NCBI GenBank assembly: GCA_037962975.1
Contig: JAYKXN010000109.1
Span: 62,001 to 126,000 of the forward strand
From: Clitoria ternatea
Lineage: Eukaryota > Streptophyta > Magnoliopsida > Fabales > Fabaceae
DNA: 64,000 nt
Direction of reading: 5' to 3'
How positions within the stretch are numbered: the first letter of the stretch is position 1; each line of letters opens with the position of its first letter. Position numbers and translations under genes: made by a program. Positions 54,008-64,000 of the stretch are shown here, piece by piece. The notes under the pieces are model-generated. The model ran no database searches, was not told the DNA's origin, and saw only the letters and a list, made by a program, of their open reading frames with translations.

Positions 54008-54888
54008 CAGAAACTTAGAGATATATTAAAAATGGCTTTTGGTGGATGCTATGTTGTTTTGATGATGACACTCTTCTCAATCTATACGGGGTTCATATAT
54101 AATGAATTCTTCTCTGTTCCATTTGAACTGTTTGGACCATCAGCCTATGGATGTCGTGATACTTCATGCAGGTGGTTACTAATATAATTTATTCAAAGTA
54201 TTGATTGTCTTTTATGCTTGCTGGTCACCTTATATATGTGCGTAATATTTATTATTTCATCCTTAGGGATGCTTCCACCATAGGCTTAATAAAAGTACGT
54301 GACGCTTACCCGTTTGGTGTGGATCCTAAATGGTATGGTACTCGGAGTGAACTGCCATTTCTTAACTCCTTAAAGATGAAGATGTCAATTCTACTAGGAG
54401 TATCTCAAATGAATCTTAGAATTATAATGAGTTACTATAATGCAAAATACTTTGAAAACAACAGAAATGTATGGTAATAGCAAAAGTACAACATTAGTTG
54501 AATGTGGTTTGTGGTTTGTTGTTTATAGTGTTCACTATTCATTGTATGCTTTTCTAATGTTGCTTCAGGTACCAGTTTGTTCCCCAGATGAAGTGGTGCA
54601 CTAGATCAAAGGCTGACCTGTATCATGTGATGATATACATGTTCCTAAGTCCAACTGATGATTTAGGTGAAAACCAGCTTTTTGTTGGCCAACAGTTCCT
54701 TTAAGTAAGAAATTTCAACTTTGATTTGGATCCATTTTTCTATTTAAAAATATTGAACAGAAGCCATATCACATCTGAACTCTCCACTGTTTCATTGTTG
54801 TTAGGTCGTGTTACTACTGTTGGCACTTGTTGTTGTACCATGGATGTTATTACCAAAGCCCTTTCTGTTGAAGAAGCAACATCAAGAA
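54008..54888 (+). pseudogene. V-type proton ATPase subunit a (VHA-a) fragment, four exons, in complete CACTA
   Basis: Exon pieces lie at 54008-54171, 54267-54473, 54569-54704 and 54805 to about 54888, with GT-AG introns of 95, 95 and 100 bp. The first three encode the same segment as in copy 1, here starting QKLRDILKMAFGG, close to the usual plant sequence. The fourth adds VPWMLLPKPFLLKKQHQE. The in-frame stop TAA at 54702 separates exons three and four, and the same short deletion follows VPQM. A Gly-to-Arg change follows KWCT. A hybrid transcript could be made, but the product would be a partial membrane protein without the proton-path arginine. Subfamily is tonoplast-like (VHA-a2/a3 type) from memory of motifs. 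Confidence 0.92.
54805..54888 (+). pseudogene. Fourth VHA-a exon piece, present only in complete CACTA
   Basis: After a TTGTTAG acceptor the frame reads through a hydrophobic stretch and VPWMLLPKPFLLKKQHQE, the conserved segment after the GENQLF loop in subunit a. Similarity ends after HQE, and the frame then runs into AT-rich sequence, so the exon is cut rather than spliced. The truncated copy ends 11 bp upstream of this exon. Confidence 0.88.
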
Positions 54889-55798
54889 TTATACTCTAAA
54901 ATATCATTTTTATCTTTTTGGCTTCTATTCATTTTCATTAAATTCCCTCCTAATTTGTATTACTATTATGGGCCCTCAGGTAAGTAGTTAAAAGGGTCCG
55001 ATACTTGCTATTATGTGAATTTTGGTTTCAATTAATTAAAACGCAATATGGATATGGGCATGTTGTTTCTCCTCTTCAAGTAGGTGATGTCTGAGTTTGA
55101 TAAAGAATGTTCTCTAATAAATTTGTTATTCTATGAATGACTCTTTGAAGTAGTTTTTTTAGGCAAGAAGAACCCATACATGAGTGAAATTAAAGTAATG
55201 ATAATGTACAATTTTAATCATTACACATTTAATTAGTAGGAACTCATAAAAGGGTAAAAACTTATGTGCAGCAATATATATTACATAAATGATAATTCAG
55301 ACAAGAGGAGTTGGACTTCCATATTTGGAGCATATTGCATATTTAGAATTTAGTTTTTATTTAAAACATCAATCTTCATATATATATATATATATATATA
55401 TTACTTTAGTTTATTTATTTATTTTCAAAGATATGCACTAGAGAGAAAGAATTATAGTATTTGAGTAAAAGTTTATTAGCATTTTTTTCTACTTCATTCC
55501 ATATTAAAAGTTTAAGGATACCATTGGCAATTCTATAATTTTTCTGAGTTGGTTGTCAAAATATAGAGATACACATAAGATTTTAGTATATTACAGATAT
55601 TTGTATATATCTTGCATGACATTACCATTTTACAAAAAGACCAATTAAAATAAAAAGGAGACATTTGTATACATCTTGCATGAATTGATGATATGAATTT
55701 CTATTCTTCTCACTTCATGAATTGATGGCCCTTATTTGTGGCATTTAAGAATGGTTAATATATATATTAATTTTTTTTTACTTTAGTTAATAGATTAG
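54889..55798. other. AT-rich CACTA interior without recognisable content
   Basis: No long frame and no known motif is present. A possible donor, CTCAGGTAAGTAG (about 54976), and an (AT)n run at 55378-55401 can be seen. It may be captured intron or intergenic DNA. The stretch is unique within the window. Confidence 0.6.
55378..55401. repeat. (AT)12 microsatellite inside complete CACTA
   Basis: About 24 bp of alternating A and T in the unassigned right part of the element, not part of satellite A. Confidence 0.88.
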
Positions 55799-55953
55799 TG
55801 GCGGTTTCTGTTGGAATACTGGTGGGTTAAAAAACCGATGTTAAAATTATTCCTGGCAGGATGTTTAGCGGTAGTTTTACAACCGCCGATAATTATTTTG
55901 GTTGCGGTTAAAACTGCTGCTAGTGCACGTTTAAAACCGCCACTAATTCCTGG
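55799..55953. promoter_or_regulatory. 3' subterminal motif cluster of CACTA
   Basis: Short copies of GCGGTT and its complement AACCGC recur at about 55800, 55868, 55881, 55904 and 55934 in both orientations, in a stretch richer in G and C than its surroundings. In En/Spm elements such subterminal repeats bind the element's own DNA-binding protein. The same motif appears at the 5' end (ACGCGGTTTTATGGCGGTTT at 21132 in the truncated copy). Confidence 0.7.
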
Positions 55954-55966
55954 TTTTCTTGTAGTG
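55954..55966 (-). repeat. 3' terminal inverted repeat of CACTA
   Basis: On the minus strand it reads CACTACAAGAAAA, a typical plant CACTA terminus. It differs from the 5' end at positions 6 and 13. Confidence 0.92.
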
Positions 55967-55969
55967 AGG
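55967..55969. repeat. Right target site duplication (AGG)
   Basis: This matches 52797-52799; the family A sequence continues CTATGATGAG as in uninterrupted monomers. Confidence 0.93.
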
Positions 55970-56143
55970 CTATGATGAGTGACACCCCTATTTAGAGTAA
56001 AAAAGAAAGGACTTCATTTTCTTATTTTTGAAGAGTAATATAGAGAACCATTTTTAAAAAGTTTAATACGTAGTTAATCTTAATGTTTTATAAGTTTGGC
56101 TTTTTCTTAAACCTATTAAATGTTATTATTATGTTCTTTACTC

Positions 56144-56148
<5 letters not shown>

Positions 56149-56179
<31 letters not shown>
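56149..56179. repeat. (TA)n microsatellite in family A, copy 2 only
   Basis: About 31 bp of TA repeat preceded by CGTGTG, at the usual monomer position in the A unit just right of the CACTA element. Confidence 0.88.
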
Positions 56180-56183
<4 letters not shown>

Positions 56184-59100
56184 GTGTATGCACATTAATA
56201 ATTCATTTTCAAATCCATATTTTAAAATTTAGGGTAAAGTTTTTGACATAGTAAAGTAACATATAAATGATGGATTTGTAAATCAATTATACATATACAT
56301 ACATAAAGAGATATGATTCTCAAATATCTCTTAATATTTGTTCATATAAGACTCATTTTTAAATACTTATTATTTAAATTTAATAATTCTAACATTCTAA
56401 AATTAGCCATCCAAATATTGTCTAAGGCTTAGCTCTTCAATGCTAAAAATAAAATTCAAACTTAATGAAGTTTCAATATGCTTGTGAGTTCAAGTATTCT
56501 TTGAAACCCCTGAAAATTTTATTTAGGAATTAATTATATGATGGAAACTAATAGATAAAGCATTTTTTAAGCTTGTATAGTCCATTTAAATGTTAATTTT
56601 GAGCTCAAATTATGTTGAGTTATGATCCTTTAAAGCTCAATTTGGATATTATTTGTTCATTAATATGCCGGTACTGACACATCTTTGAAATCTAAAAACA
56701 AAACATATAGAATAATAACTTTATAATTTTAAAATATTATAAAATTAAAAATGGTTATGGTAATTGTTTTTATAATTTTACTACTTACATTTTTGAAATC
56801 ATAGTGACCTTGTAGACATTATAAATATAGCTAAATAGACTTGATAAGTAAATCTTAGAATAATTTAACTAAAAGAAAAATATGGTTATGTTGTAAGGCA
56901 ATGTAGACCACATGTGTGTAGGCTATGATGAGTAACACCCTTATTTATAGTAAAATAGAAAGGACTTTATTTTCTTGTTTTTGAAGAGTATAATAGGGAA
57001 CCATTTTTAAAAAGTTTAATATGTACTTAATCTTAATGTTTTATAAGTATGGCTTCTTCTTAAGCCTATTAAAAGTTATTATTATGTTCTTTACTCATAT
57101 ATATATATATATATATATGTTTGTATGCACATTAATAATTCATTTTAAATTAATATTTTAAAATTTAGGGTAAAGTTTTTGACATAGTAAAGTAACATAA
57201 AAATAATTGATTTACAAATCAATTATACATATACATACATGAATAGATATGATTCTTAGATATCTCTAAATATTTGTTCACATAAGACTCGTTTTGTAAA
57301 TACTTATTATTTGAATTCTAACATTCTAAAATTAGTCATCCAAATATACTATAAGGTTTAGCTCTTCAATGCTAAAAATTAAATTCAAACTTCAATAAGA
57401 AATTGTCAATATGATTGTGAGTTAAAGAATTCTTTGAAACCCCAAAAAAGTTTATTTAGGAATAACTTGTTTGATGAAAACTAATACGTGAAGCATTTTC
57501 AAAGCTTGTGTAGTCCATTTAAATGCTAATATTGAGCTCAAATTATGTTCATTTATGATCTTTTAAAGCTTAATTTAGATATTGTTTGTTCCTTAATATG
57601 TCGGTATTGACCCATCTTTGAAATCTAAAAACAAATCATATAGAATAACAACTTAATAATTTTAAAATATTATAAAATTAAAATTAAAATAGTTATGGTA
57701 ATTGTTTTTATAATTTTACTAGTTGCATTTTTGAAATCATAGTGACCTAATATACATTATAAATATAGCTAAATAGACTTGATAAGCAAACCTTAGGACA
57801 ATTTCACTTAAAGCAAAAATATGGTTGTGTTGTGAGGCAATGTTGACCACGTATGTGTGGCATATGATGAGTGACACCCCTATTTAGAGTAAAAAAGAAA
57901 GGACTTCATTTTCTTGTTTTTGAAGAGTAATATAGAGAACCAGTTTTAAAAAGTTTAATATGTAGTTAATCTTAAACTTTTATAAGTTTGGCTTCTTCTT
58001 AAGCCTATTAAATGTTATTATTATATTCTTTACTTATATATATATATATATAATATTTGTGTGTGTACACATTAATATTCCATTTTTAAATCAATATTTT
58101 AAAATTTAGGGTAAAGTTTTTGACATAGTAAAGTAACATATAAATGATGGATTTGCAAATCAATTATACATATACATACATGGATAGATATGATTCTCAA
58201 AAATCTCTTAATACTTGTTCACATAAGACTAATTTTGTAAATACTTATTATTTGAATCTAATAATTCTAACATTCTAAAATTAGCCATCCAAATATACTC
58301 TAAGGTTTAACTCTTCAATGCTAAAAATCAAATTAAAACTTCAATAAGAAATTTTCAATATGATTATAAGTTCAAGAATTCTTTGAAACACCAGAAAATT
58401 TTATTTAGGAATAACGTATTTGATGGAAACTAATACGTGAAGAATTTTTAAAGCTTGTGTAGTCCATTTAAATGCTAATATTGAGCTCAAATTATGTTGA
58501 GTTATGATCTTTTAAAGCTTAATTTAGATATTGTTTGTTCCTTAATATGTCGGTACTGACCCATCTTTTAAATCTAAAAATAAACCATATAGAATAACAA
58601 CTTAATAATTTTAAAATATTATAAAATTAAAAATATGTATGGTAATTGTTTTTATATTTGTACTAGTTACATTTTTGAAATCATAGTGACCTAATAGATA
58701 TTATAAATATAGCTAAATAGACATGATAAACAAACCTTAGGACAATTTCACTAAAAGGAAAAGTATGGTTGTGTTGTGATGCAATGTTGACCACGTATGT
58801 GTAGGATATGATGAGTGACACCCCTATTTAGAGTAAAAAAGAGAGGACTTCATTTTCTTATTTTTGAAGAGTAATATAGAGAACCATTTTTAAAAAGTTT
58901 AATATGTAGTTAATCTTAAAGTTTTATAAGTTTGACTTCTTCTTAAACCTATTAAATGTTATTATTATGTTCTTTACCCTTATATATATATATATTTGTG
59001 TGTGTATAGATTAATAATTCATTTTTAAATCATTATTCTAAAATTTAGGGTAAAGGTTTTGATATAGTAAATTAACATAAAAATGATGGATTTGCAAATC

Positions 59101-60848
59101 AATTATACATATACATACATGAATAGTTATGATTCTCATATATCTCTTAATATTTTTTCACATAAAACTAATTTTGTAAATACATATTATTTGAATTTAA
59201 TAATTTTAACATTCTAAAATTAGTCATCCAAATATACTCTAAGGTTTAGCTCTTTAATGGTAAAAATCAAATTCAAACTTCAATAACAATTTTTCATAAT
59301 GATTGTTAGTTAAAGAATTATTTGAAACCCCATGAAATTTTATTTAAGAATTACTTATTTGATGGAAACAAATAGATGAAGCATTTTCAAAGCTTGTGTA
59401 GTCCATTTAAATGCTAATTTTGAGCTTAAATTATGTTGAGTTATGATCTTTTAAAGCTTAATTTAGATATAATTTGTTCCTTGATATGTCGGTATGACTC
59501 ATCTTCGAAATCTAAAAACAAAAATATAGAATAAGAACTTAATATTTTAAAATATTATAAAGTTAAAAATAATTATGGTAATTATTTTTATAATTATACT
59601 AGTTATATTTTGGAAATCATAGTGACCTAATAGACATTATAAATTTAGCTAAGTAGACTTGATAAGCAAACCATAGGACAATTTCACTGAAAGAAAAAAT
59701 ATGATTGTGTTGTGAGGCAATGTTGACCACATATGTGTAGGTTATGATGACTGACACAACTATTTAGAGTGAAAAAGAAAAGACTTCATTTTCTTGTTTT
59801 TGAAGAGTAATATAGAGAAACATTTTTTAAAAGTTTAATATATAGTTAAGCTTAATGTTTTATAAGTTTGACTTCTTCTTAAACCTATTCAATGTTATTA
59901 TTATGTTCTTTACTCTTATATATATATATTTATATATGTTTGTGTGTGTACACATTAATAATTCATTTGTAAATCAATGTTTTACACTTTAAGGTAAAGT
60001 TTTTGACATAGTAAATTTGCAAATCAGTTATAGATATAGATACGTGACTAGATATGATTCTCAGATATATCTTAATATTTCTTCACATAAGACTTGTTTT
60101 GTAAATACTTATTATTTGAATTTAATAATTCTAATATTCTAAAATTAGCCATCAAAATATACTCTAAGTTTTAGCTCTTCAGTGCTAAAAATCAAATTCA
60201 AACTTCAATAACAAATTTTCAATATGGTTCTGAGTTCAAGAATTCTTTAAAACCCCTGGAAATTTTATTTAGAAATTACTTATTTGATGGAAACTAATAG
60301 ATGAAGCATTTTCAAAGCTTGTGTAGTCCACTTAAATGCTAATTTTGAGCTCAAATTATCTTGAGTTATGATCTTTTAAAGCTCAATTTAGATATTGTTT
60401 ATTCCTTAATATGTCAGTACTGACTCATCTTTGAAATCTAAAAACAAAACATATAAAACAACAACTTAATAATTTTAAAATATTATAAAGTTAAAATTAA
60501 AAATAGTTATCGTAATTATTTTTATAATTATACTAGTTATATTTTTGAAATCATAGTGACCTAATAAACATTATAAATTTAGCTAAATAGACTTCATAAG
60601 CAAACCTTAGGACAATTTCACTGAAAGAAACAATATGGTTATGTTGTGAGGCAATGTTGACAACATATGTGTAGGCTATGATGAGTAGCACCCGTATTTA
60701 GAGTAAAAAAGAAAGGACTCAATTTTCTTATTTTTGAAGAATAATATAGAAAACCATTTTTAAAAAGTTAAATATGTAGTTAATCTTAATGTTTATAAGT
60801 TTGATTTCTTCTTAAACCTATTAAATGTTATTATTATGTTCTTTGCTC

Positions 60849-60890
<42 letters not shown>
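60849..60890. repeat. Compound microsatellite (AT)7(GT)14, copy 3
   Basis: Counterpart of the tracts at 2266 and 33949, expanded by six GT units while the flanks stay nearly identical. Confidence 0.9.
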
Positions 60891-60892
<2 letters not shown>

Positions 60893-60947
60893 ACACTAAT
60901 AATTCATTTTTGAATCAATGTTTTAAAATATAGGGTAAAGATTTTGA

Positions 60948-63900
60948 CATATTAAACTTGTCAATTAATCTTAGTATACTTTTAAAATTTCATTGAGTAA
61001 CAAAGAAGAAAGATCAATGATTATTACATTTTCCACTAATATAAAAAGTATCAAGATTAATTAATAAAAGTATGTGTTGAAAAACATAATCAATGCACAT
61101 TGTAAATTGAAAGAAGTCATATAAAAATTAACATGAAAAATTCTAAAACACATGTCACAAAAAGGATAAGAGAAAATACATTAAAAATTAAGGAAAACTA
61201 AAATATATTATTTATATTATTAATTAATATTAATATATTTTAAATTAAATGCATCAACTAAGAATAATATTTATAAAAATAATAACATATAATTGATATC
61301 AAAGATGACTAAATCTATTTAAGAATGTTATTTATACAAATAATGATTCATTCATGTTATAAAATGACTAAAAAAAGTTACAGAGACTTCATAAATGGAC
61401 ACGCATGGATGCACGTACGCATGCACGAGAATTATTCAATAGTTTCATTGTATGGAATCCAAAACAACCTTGAAAGTATTTATAAACATTGTATAAAACT
61501 TTTAAAAAGAAAAGAAGTCTCGCCACTAGTTCTTTTTCAATCACCATATTATGTTATTTTATGTTGATTAAGAAATTTAGTTATTTTAGGTAAACATATT
61601 AAACTTGTCAATTATTTTTGGTATACTTTTAAAATTACATTGAATAATAAGGAAGAAATATCAATGATTATTTCTTATTCCACTGATATAAATATTTTCA
61701 TGATTATTTATTAACAGTATGTGTTGAAAAAATAATCAATGCACATTGTAAATTGAAAGAAGTCATATAAAAATTAACAAGAATTCAAAAACCCGTCACA
61801 TAAAAAGGATAAAAGAAAATACATTAAAAACTAAGGAAAAATAAAATATATTATTTATATTTTTCATTAATATTAATATATTTTAAATTAAGTGCATCAA
61901 TTAAGACTTGATGTGACCCCTTACGCGATTCTCTTACTAAATAAACCTTAAAATATAAAAGAATATTATTATTAATAATATATAATTTGTTAATTCTTTT
62001 TGTCAGATTCTTTTACTATCGATCTTTACGATCAATAAACAGAAAAAGGGAATTAATCAACTTCTATTGATAATTGATAGCAAAAGTGAGAGAATTCTAA
62101 TCAAGAATAATATTTATAAAAATAATAACATATAATTGATATCAAAGATGACTGAATCCATTTAAGAATGCTATTTGTACAAAGAATGATTCATTGAAGT
62201 CATTAAACGAAAAAAGAAACTCAAAAAAACTACATAAATGGACACACATGCATGGACGCACGTACGCATGCATGAAAATTATTTCGTAGTTTCATTGTAT
62301 CGACTCCAAAACAACATTGAATGTATTTATAAATATTGTTTAAAACTTTTAAAAAGAAAAGAAGTCTCACCACTAGTGCTTTTTCTATCACCATATTATG
62401 TTATTTTATGTTGATTAAGAAATTTATTTATTATAGATAAACATATTAAACTTGTCAACTATTTTTGATATACTTTTTAAATTATATTGAATAATAAACA
62501 AGAAAAATCAATGATTATTTCATATTCTACTGATATAAATATTATCAAGCTTAATTTATAAGAGTATGTATTTAAAAAAGGATAAGAGAAAATACATTAA
62601 AAATTAAGGAAAAATAAAATATATTATTTATAGTTTTAATTAATATTAATATATTTTAAATTAAATGCATCAACTAAGACTTGGTATGATCCTTTACGCA
62701 ATTCTCTTACTAAATAAACCTTAAAAAATGAAAGAATATAATTATTAATAATATATAATTTGTTAATTATTTTTGTGTGATTCTTTTACTATTGATCTTT
62801 ACTATCAATAAATGGAAAAGGGAATTCATCATCTTCTATTGATAATTGATAGCAAAAGTAAGAGAATCTAATTAAGAATAAAATTTATAAAATAATAACA
62901 TATAATTGATATCAAAGATGACTAACTCCATTTAAGAAGGATATTTGTAAAAATAATGATCATTCTGGTTATAAAATGACTAAAAAAACTCACAAAGACT
63001 TCACAAATGCACACGCATGCATGGACGTACGTACGCACGCATCAAAATTATTAAGTAGTTTTTTTTATAGAATCCAAAACAACATTGAAAGTATTTATAA
63101 ATATTGTATAAAACTTTTAAAAAGAAAAGAAGTCTCGCCATTAAGACTAAGGGAAAGTAAAATATATTATTTATATTTTTTTTAATATTAATATATTTTA
63201 AATTAAATGCATCAATTAAGACTTGAGTGACTCCTTAAAAAAGATAGAATATAATTATTAATAATATATAATTTGTAAATTATTTTTGTGAGATTCTTTT
63301 ACTATCGATCTTTACTATCAATAAATGGAAAAAGGGGAATTAATCAACCTCTATTGATAATTGATAGCAAAAGAGAGAGAATTCTAATTAAGAATAATAT
63401 TTATAAAAATAATATTATATAATTGATATCAAAGATGACTGAATCCATTTAAGAATGCAATTTGTACAAATAATGATTCATTCACGTCATATAAAACGAC
63501 TAAAAAACTCACAAAGACTTCATAAATGGACACGTATGCTTGGACACACGTACGCATACACAACAATTATTAAGTAGTTTAATTGTATGGAATCCAAAAC
63601 AACCTTGAAAGTATTTATAAACATTGTATAAAACTTTTAAAAAGAAAAGAAGTCTCGCCACTAGTTCTTTTTCAATCACCATATTATGTTACTTTATGTT
63701 GATTAAGAAATTTAGTTATTTTAGGTAAACATATTAAACTTGTCAATTATTCTTGGTATACTTTTAAAATTACATTGAAAAATAAGGATGAAATATCGAT
63801 GATTATTTCATATTCCACTGATATAAATATTTTCATGATTATTTATTAACAGTATGTGTTGAAAAAATAATCAATGCACACTGTAAATTGAAAGAAGTCA

Positions 63901-64000
63901 TATAAAAATTAACAAGAATTCAAAAACACGTCTCATAAAAAGGATAAAAGAAAATACATTAAAAACTAAGGAAAAATAAAATATATTATTTATATTTTTT
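60948..64000 (+). repeat. Family B satellite block (copy 3, cut)
   Basis: Units start at 60948, 61595, 62442 and 63730 and match the beginning of the other two B blocks, including the fused double unit (62442-63729). The block runs past the window end. No gene is visible. Confidence 0.9.

Larger units (their letters stand above)
52800..55966 (+). mobile_element. CACTA (En/Spm-type) transposon, complete non-autonomous, 3167 bp
   Basis: It begins CACTATAAGAAAT and ends with the complement of CACTACAAGAAAA (11 of 13 bases match), flanked by direct AGG duplications. Removing the element and one AGG restores GTGTAGGCTATGATGAG, the normal family A sequence. Both ends carry clustered GCGGTT/AACCGC motifs. 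No transposase-like frame exists inside, so it would depend on a transposase in trans. Its cargo, left to right, is a promoter-like stretch with two G-boxes, unassigned intron-like DNA, four exon pieces of V-ATPase subunit a, and AT-rich filler. The terminal mismatches suggest it is not very young. Confidence 0.95.
31684..58585 (+). repeat. Higher-order tandem repeat, copy 2 (short form, complete CACTA)
   Basis: This copy lies directly behind copy 1 with no seam sequence, because the join falls inside a continuous family A array. It keeps the complete CACTA element with both target duplications, so at that locus it has the ancestral structure. It is about 4.8 kb shorter than copy 1 because it lacks the B/B2 satellite block found at 23126-30044. 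Private changes include a G-to-A at a CpG at 36103 and a 1-bp deletion near 44940. Confidence 0.9.
55967..60947 (+). repeat. Family A satellite block 5 (seam of copies 2 and 3)
   Basis: The block resumes exactly where block 4 was interrupted, beginning with the duplicated AGG. Monomers start at 56704, 57637, 58586, 59523 and 60450; the last is cut by family B. The stretch 55967-56950 has no counterpart in copy 1, where it was replaced. No gene is visible. Confidence 0.9.
58586..64000 (+). repeat. Higher-order tandem repeat, copy 3 (cut by window end)
   Basis: The sequence matches copy 1 from position 1 and copy 2 from 31684, through family A into family B, and runs off the window. It is slightly more diverged than copies 1 and 2 are from each other: I count roughly nine substitutions over the 3 kb of B. 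One of them restores a TGA stop near 61565 in the satellite reading frame that is open at 2728-3117. The (GT) run at 60863 has grown to 14 units against 8 in the other copies. Confidence 0.88.

Noticed and set aside
54008..54888. Functional VHA-a gene
   Set aside because: Only a middle segment is present, with a membrane segment missing, an in-frame stop, and no C-terminal region with the essential arginine.
52800..55966. Autonomous CACTA with its own transposase
   Set aside because: The element is only 3.2 kb, and its only recognisable coding content is the VHA-a fragment.
31684..58585. Copy 2 as a pure assembly artefact
   Set aside because: It differs from copy 1 in CACTA completeness, a 6.9-kb block, microsatellite lengths and private substitutions, which a duplicated contig would not show.

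Overview
This is nuclear, strongly AT-rich eukaryotic DNA, almost certainly from a flowering plant. The evidence is head-to-tail satellite arrays with long monomers, a CACTA (En/Spm-type) DNA transposon with 3-bp target duplications, and inside it spliceosomal exons and introns of a plant-type vacuolar H+-ATPase subunit a gene. I see no intact cellular gene, no RNA gene and no transposase. The species cannot be fixed from the sequence.

Two unrelated satellites fill the window, both in one orientation. Family A has monomers of about 916-956 bp, each with an (AT)n(GT)n microsatellite. Family B has full monomers of 847-849 bp plus many deletion variants. Each B monomer carries a CpG-rich alternating purine/pyrimidine patch containing CATGCA-type RY motifs and an imperfect 22-bp hairpin. 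Layout: A 1-2350; B 2351-15520; A 15521-21119; truncated CACTA 21120-23115; B 23126-30044 (its right part is a distinct subfamily, B2); A 30045-34035; B 34036-47204; A 47205-52799; complete CACTA 52800-55966; A 55967-60947; B 60948-64000.

Above this lies a higher-order tandem repeat: copy 1 = 1-31683, copy 2 = 31684-58585, copy 3 = 58586 to the window end. Most of copies 1 and 2 differ by about 0.1% or less, counted by eye. A patch from about 19.4 kb to 23.1 kb differs by about 2%, and copy 1 carries 6.9 kb of B/B2 satellite in place of the right end of the CACTA element. The structure points to repeated unequal exchange between variant arrays rather than one clean duplication.

The one gene-derived cargo is in the CACTA element. 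Four exon pieces of V-ATPase subunit a (VHA-a) keep their introns and splice sites, so they were captured as DNA. The second copy has all four; the first lost the last one when its 3' end was cut off. An in-frame deletion of a membrane segment and an in-frame stop make them pseudogenic. The other open frames in the window are accidents of satellite sequence and vary between monomers.
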